Assembly (NCBI GenBank): GCA_010279815.1
Contig: QEOQ01000559.1
Location: forward strand, 313,597 to 377,596
DNA from: Brachionus plicatilis
Taxonomy: Eukaryota > Rotifera > Eurotatoria > Ploima > Brachionidae
Direction of reading: 5' to 3'
Length of the DNA stretch: 64,000 nucleotides
In this document: positions 59,195-64,000 of the stretch, in pieces
Numbering within the stretch: the first letter of the stretch is position 1
Layout of the letters: the number at the start of each line of letters is the position of its first letter
Position numbers and translations under genes: made by a program
The notes under the pieces: model-generated
What the model was told of the DNA's origin: nothing
Database searches by the model: none
What the model saw: only the letters and a program-made list of their open reading frames with translations

Positions 59195-62100
59195 TTTATT
59201 TATTTATTTAATTAAAGTTTAAGTCCCATGGACAAATTGAAAAAAAAATTAATAGAAAATTAAATATCCATTTTACAATTAAGTAAAAATTAAGTTTGTT
59301 ATATACAAAAAAATGATTAAGATTATTCAACATACAATATTCTATTAAATAAAAATAGTATTTTATCGAGTCGATTAGTCCATTGTTATTACATTCAAGG
59401 CACCATTCAATCAAAATAACACTTAATGCTAAATCAGGGGAACGGACATAATCTCGAAAAAAAAAAATCTCGAAAAGTGAAAATCTCGAAAGGTAAAAAT
59501 CTCGAAAAGTTAATTAGTCGTTAATCTCGAATAAAAAAATCTCAAATGAAAAAATCTCGAAAAAAAAAGTCTTATCAATTAATTTTTAATGCTTCACACA
59601 TCCCATCAATGAATAAATCAATCCGATCTTTTTGATAATTAGTGACTAGTTGTTTGATACATCTATCCTTTTTTTTTGAATTCTTTTGATTAAATCTAAA
59701 GTAAAGTAAGTGTTTTTAAAAACAAATATTACAACTTTTTTAGAGATTAATAGACAATATTTCAAATTATTATTTCGAGATTTTTCAAATTATAATTTTC
59801 GAGATTTAACTTGTCGAGATTTTTGACTTTCGAGATTTTTTTTTCGATGTTTTTTTATTTTTATGACATTCGCGATTTTCACTTTTCGAGATTTTCACCA
59901 TTCGAGATTTTTTTTTTTCGGTATTATGTCACACGTCCCTAAATCATATTCAGTGCAATTTATATGAGTCAGATCTTCTACTTTTGATAACTGTTTAATA
60001 AAAGACGTATTCTCTCTATCAAATATCTTGTAATCTTTTCTTAAAAACTCAAATACGTTTTTACATAATTTGTTATTTAAAATTTGTTTGACAAAGAATA
60101 TTTTATGCTTATAATAAATTTGTCTAATTAACTCCTATTTTAGTGCTTTGTTCAAAGGTTTTGTTTTTGTAAATTTACTGAGTCCAATAAATCGTTTTAT
60201 TAAAATATTTTGCCGTATATCAAATTCCTTTTAACTCTTTTCATTAATAAAGATATTATCTAAATGATATCTAAAGATTGATTGAGAGAACTGTTTGTAT
60301 AAGAAAGCTATAGTTTCTGGCTTCATAAGCTTTGGTTTGCATCCAACACTATTTAGAGAGTAAAAACTCTTTTCAACTTTTTTCATCTTATTTTCCACGA
60401 AATCATTTATAGATTTCTGATTTCCAATAGGTAGGCCTAGATAAATCAAACTTTGTACTTTAGGAATTGTAGAACCATTTAATTTAAAGTCTGTTTTCAA
60501 ACCAGTGCTTTTTTTTCGAATAACATTGATGCCGATTTAGAGGCATTAAATTCGATTTTCCAATCTTTTGCATATTCTTCACAAGTTCTTAGCAAAATTT
60601 TGATATGTTTTTCCGATGGTGATAGTAAGACAATATCATCGCAGTAGGCAAGAATGGACAAGTTTATCTCACCAATCTTTGCACCAACTTTCAAATCAGT
60701 ACATTCAGATAAAATTTGATCGATGAAAAAATTAAAAAAGTATGGAGATAATATTCCTCCTTGTTTGACTCCTTCTGTTATTCGAAAAGGATTACTTTTT
60801 TCTTCACCAACTTTAATTATTACTTTAGAAATTTCATAATATCTGTATAATATTCTCCACAAATAATTACTGATTTTTCCGATTAGTTTGTAGAAAAGCC
60901 CAGCACGCCAAAGTTTATCAAATGCTTTACTGGCATCAAGACTTATTAGATTAAAACGAGATCTTCCTAGGCAATAGTAGTTGACTATTTCGTTTGCTAA
61001 AAAATAGCAATGTTTACATGAGCTCTTTTTTTTGTATCCAAATTGATTGCTATGAATGCTTTCAAAATCATTCGTCTTGGCCAAAATAAGTGACTCAAGA
61101 ATGTTTGCTATACATGTAGACACCGTTATAGGTTTCCAATCTGAAGGATCTTTTGAAAATACCTTTTTTGGAATTGGTTTTAATAATGAAATATTGAAAT
61201 TCTTTGGTAGATAACCAATTTTAATGGAATAAGTAAAGAACCATTCAAGTAGAATAAGTAGATTTGTTGATGATCCATATATAAAAAATTCATTGCAGAT
61301 TAGATCTTGACCGGGACTTTTCTTACGACCAAGTTCTTTAAGTACATCCTTAATTTCTTCGATTGTGAAATAAATAGGTTATTCATCCATATTATCTAAA
61401 CTATTGTTATAATTTTTTACAACCAATTCTATATTCTCTTGTTCTCTGTTATTGGGCCTATCATAATGATAAAATAATCTTTTATAATAGTCTTCAAATT
61501 GATTAATGTTTGTCATTTCATTGTTTATTTGAGACGTGTTCTTATGCTTAAGTTTTTTTATAAATGACCAAAATTTCTTTTTGTCTTGTTTTCGGTAATT
61601 CTCAAGTTTTAGGCTTTTTTTCTTCTCAATGATAAACAATTCCTGTCTTGCCAAATGTTTGAGCCTCTTTTTGTTATGTCTAATTTCTTTCTTTATACTA
61701 TCATTGAAAGGTCCTTTGACAACTAAAGATTTATAAAGTAGCTTATTTTTGTTGTTTATATCCACTATTTCATTGCTATAATTGAATTTTTCAATTGACA
61801 ACTTTGGTTTCCTTATAATTTTTAATTCACTACTTTCAACTGTCCTAGCAGTTTTAAGAAGAATTTTTGGAATTTCGTCATGAATCTTATCTAGCATTTT
61901 AATTACCGAATTGATATTTGATGTATTGATAAAAGATATTTCATTCAATAAATCTTTTACATTATATGAAAGTAAATTTTTATAGTGTATAACAAATTCT
62001 GGTTTATTCCAATGAAAAAAATGGAAATTTTTATTTCTATTGTGATTATTAATCATGGAAATATACCCTAAGTCATGAATCTCACACATTATTGGCTTGT

Positions 62101-62573
62101 GATCGCTAAAATTTTCTATATAATTCAGACGTTCAAATTTTTTGACATTTTGATAAAATGACTCTTTTATAATAAAATAATCAATAATGGATGTGTATTC
62201 AACTTTCTTATAAGTGAATATTTTATCCTCACTTGTACCTGGAGAAACACTAAAAAGTTGATTGTTAGACAAGAAATCCTTAAATAAATTATCAAAACGT
62301 CTACCTCTTTTAATATCACAGTTCCAATCACCAAAAATTAATACTGATTCATTAGATATATATTCTAGTTTACTTTCTAGTAAAGAGACAAGGCTCTTGA
62401 ATTCAGCAAGTCTAGTTTGACTTCCATCATCAAAAGGCGCCCAAGTGCCTATTAAATTATAGATTTTTTCATTTTTAATTACATTAAGATTAGAAAAACA
62501 GCTATCCTCAAAATCATAAGACAAAATTTTAATATCTTTTTTAATAATCCAACACTTACCCCCAAAAGAAACT
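59195..62573 (-). mobile_element. Non-LTR retrotransposon (LINE), 5'-truncated, with 15-base target duplication
   Basis: Minus strand. Endonuclease (APE type) 62572-61379: FGDWNCDI, IDYFII and SDHKPI motifs, missing its first part. Reverse transcriptase about 61378-60230: SPGQDLI, FGYKKKSSC, SLDASKAFDKLW, GVKQGGILSPYFFNFFID and the AYCDD catalytic box (Cys variant of YADD). A C-terminal region continues to about 59210. Breaks: an in-frame TAA at 61379-61381, a one-base shift in an A8 run (60509-60516), stops near 60231 and 60136, and an inserted DNA element. It ends in an AAAT-type tail (59195-59215). ATGAATTTAATACTA (59180-59194) and ATGAATTTAGTACTA (62574-62588) are the target duplication. 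Confidence 0.88.
59437..59938. mobile_element. Small DNA transposon/MITE with ATCTCGAAAA iterons inserted in the LINE
   Basis: About 0.5 kb. Ends GGGGAACGGACATAATCTCG and, inverted, GGACGTGTGACATAATACCG. Both subterminal regions repeat ATCTCGAAAAGTGAAA-type units (five or more at left, complements at right). Flanked by CTAAATCA on both sides (59429-59436, 59939-59946). The LINE reading frame continues exactly across the site if one duplication and the insert are ignored. No coding capacity. Confidence 0.88.
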
Positions 62574-62588
62574 ATGAATTTAGTACTA

Positions 62589-62765
62589 ATGATTTTAGTA
62601 CTGAATTCTTAAATAAGAAATTAATACTAAATGCTTATTTTAAAATTAAATCTAAATCCTTATTTTCGAATTTAATACTTAACGACTTTAATACTACAAG
62701 AAAATAATACTACGAGAAAATAATACTATAAGATGTTAATACTAATTGAAAATTTTATCTATAAA
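62589..62765. repeat. Right end of the MULE-like element, iterated TTAGTACTAA/AATACTA motifs
   Basis: At least eight TAGTACTAA/TAATACTA units in 180 bases, continuing the repeats seen at 59170-59194 on the other side of the inserted LINE. Such iterated subterminal motifs may be transposase-binding sites. Confidence 0.5.
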
Positions 62766-62896
62766 AAACAATAAATGTTGAAAATCAAATTTTTGCACAT
62801 TATATACAATTAAATTAAATAGAACTTGACTAAAAAATAAATATAATTGATTTATCATTTTGAATTTTATAATTAAAGGCTAATTAATATAATTAG

Positions 62897-63145
62897 ATGA
62901 CTTCTTGTATATATATAAACCAATCTTTGGTGTTCTATGATTATGTGCGCTCGACAATGAACATGGTTCCAATTCTAGAAATGCAACGAGAGAGGCGCCT
63001 TGAAGAAGCAAATAAAACAATAAGAATCGAAGCCCGTATTGCTCTAATAACAAAAGATCAAATTGAGGAAGAAGTCAAACGGATTTGGCAATCAAATGGT
63101 CAAATGGAAAAACGAAAGCGTGTTAGCAAGAACGATAGAGATTAA
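62897..63145 (+). CDS. Short charged ORF, unrecognised
   Basis: 82 residues, Glu/Arg/Lys-rich and helical (MQRERRLEEANKTIRIEARIAL, then EEEVKRIWQSNGQMEKRKR). A second coding-like stretch follows in another frame (63063-63296, KLIEILSKKFESNPSNVF), so a frameshift or small intron may join them. It lies next to the MULE-like end and may be a transposon-associated or decayed gene. Confidence 0.3.
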   Translation: MTSCIYINQSLVFYDYVRSTMNMVPILEMQRERRLEEANKTIRIEARIALITKDQIEEEVKRIWQSNGQMEKRKRVSKNDRD

Positions 63146-64000
63146 GCTCATAGAAATATTGTCAAAAAAATTCGAATCGAACCCAAGTAACGTTTTTTGC
63201 AAGAATTTTATCGATAAGGAACCGATAGCAGATATCGTTGATTTATCTATACTAACTATCATTTATTTATTGTTATTAATTATTGCATATTTTTAAATAA
63301 GCCTGACCAAAAATCGATCTCTAAATTTTAATAAACATGATTTGTTAATGAAGATGTGGATAAGAAATTAAATGAAAATATTATATAATTATAGGAAAAA
63401 TTTATTAGTTTAGATTTATTGCATTTTTTAATGCAAGTCCATGCGTAAATTAAAAATATTCTAGCACACCATAGATGATGGCAACATCGCGTTCGGATAT
63501 ATGAGGCAACAAAATTGAACACGGGAATACGATGACAATTGAGAGTAAAACTAAATATATTCAAAAAAACCTTTAAAATATATTTTGCATCTTATATTTG
63601 AATGAAGTTTAGATTTTAAACTGATTCAGGTGAAATTAACCAATTAGTGAGTCGAGTAAAAATATAAGTCTGAGACTTATTTAGTGTTATGAGTCGACAT
63701 TGATTTCGACTTTAGAAGTAAAAGGAAAGGCGTTCTCTTTGATAAAATCCAGAGATGTTTAACAAAATTTGCGAGAATTAAGGATCTTATCGATAATTCT
63801 CGTTTTTGTATCGTTAAAAGGATTACTTGGGTTAAGAAATCAACAATATGCACTTAGATTTTTTGGAACGCAATCGCAACCACAATTTTGATAATTAATT
63901 AATTAATTTTCTCTTATCTTTTTTTATTTTTTTTTTTCGATCCTTAATAAAATATATTTTAATGTCAACAATTTTTTTAATTATTAGCTTAAATTCATAA
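63146..64000. other. Right edge, no supported gene
   Basis: Contains a patch at 63640-63870, richer in G+C, with coding-like short frames but no start, stop or family that I recognise. A gene could continue beyond the window. Confidence 0.4.

Noticed and set aside
59437..59938. CRISPR-like or satellite array because of repeated ATCTCGAAAA units
   Set aside because: Units are short, irregular, inverted between the two ends and bounded by a target duplication in animal DNA; they are transposon subterminal repeats.

Overview
The window is animal nuclear DNA, very AT-rich, with exon-intron genes. Many introns are about 50-60 bases with GT...AG borders; a few are inflated to several kilobases by repeats. 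About half of the sequence is decayed mobile DNA. A ciliary protein (CFAP44), an opsin, secreted leucine-rich-repeat proteins, abundant non-LTR retrotransposons and SWIM-type transposase fragments would all fit a small aquatic invertebrate. A monogonont rotifer such as Brachionus is my best guess. That is inference, not something the sequence proves.

Host genes, left to right: CFAP44 (minus strand, seven coding exons, 62-10989). An unrecognised disordered protein lies 93 bases upstream of it on the same strand (11083-12889). A 366-residue protein with a degenerate OTU-like motif is at 17148-18248 (minus). A threonine aldolase (plus, 20713-26123) has a 4.3 kb last intron and is followed after only 88 bases by an opsin (26212-27318). 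An intronless secreted leucine-rich-repeat protein is at 42827-44332. An intronless protein joining a macrodomain to a Deltex C-terminal (DTC) domain without a RING finger is at 47689-49449 (minus).

Mobile DNA fills the rest. Non-LTR retrotransposon pieces lie at 7.6-8.5, 14.0-14.5, 28.4, 30.3-30.8, 38.2, 40.3-41.0 and 59.2-62.6 kb. There is a mariner-like fossil at 8.6-9.2 kb and two Merlin-like copies with a zinc-finger tail (15.5-16.5 and 45.9-46.4 kb). Two MULE-like remnants carry SWIM fingers (46.6-47.5 and 58.5-62.8 kb). TTAA-flanked inverted-repeat elements lie at 49.8-52.3 kb, a tRNA-derived SINE at 13.6-14.0 kb, and several foldback MITE families are scattered throughout. At 58-63 kb three layers are nested: a MULE-like element, a LINE inserted in it with a 15-base target duplication, and a 0.5 kb DNA element inserted in the LINE with an 8-base duplication.

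Two signals stand out. First, the macrodomain-DTC protein combines two ADP-ribose-type modules in one chain and has no RING. Second, both close head-to-tail gene pairs have a 3' splice site 8-11 bases before the downstream ATG, as expected of operons resolved by spliced-leader trans-splicing. The opsin keeps its retinal-binding lysine but has lost the NPxxY motif. Large stretches (18.3-20.6, 30.9-38.2 and 52.3-58.4 kb) show no gene that I can support.
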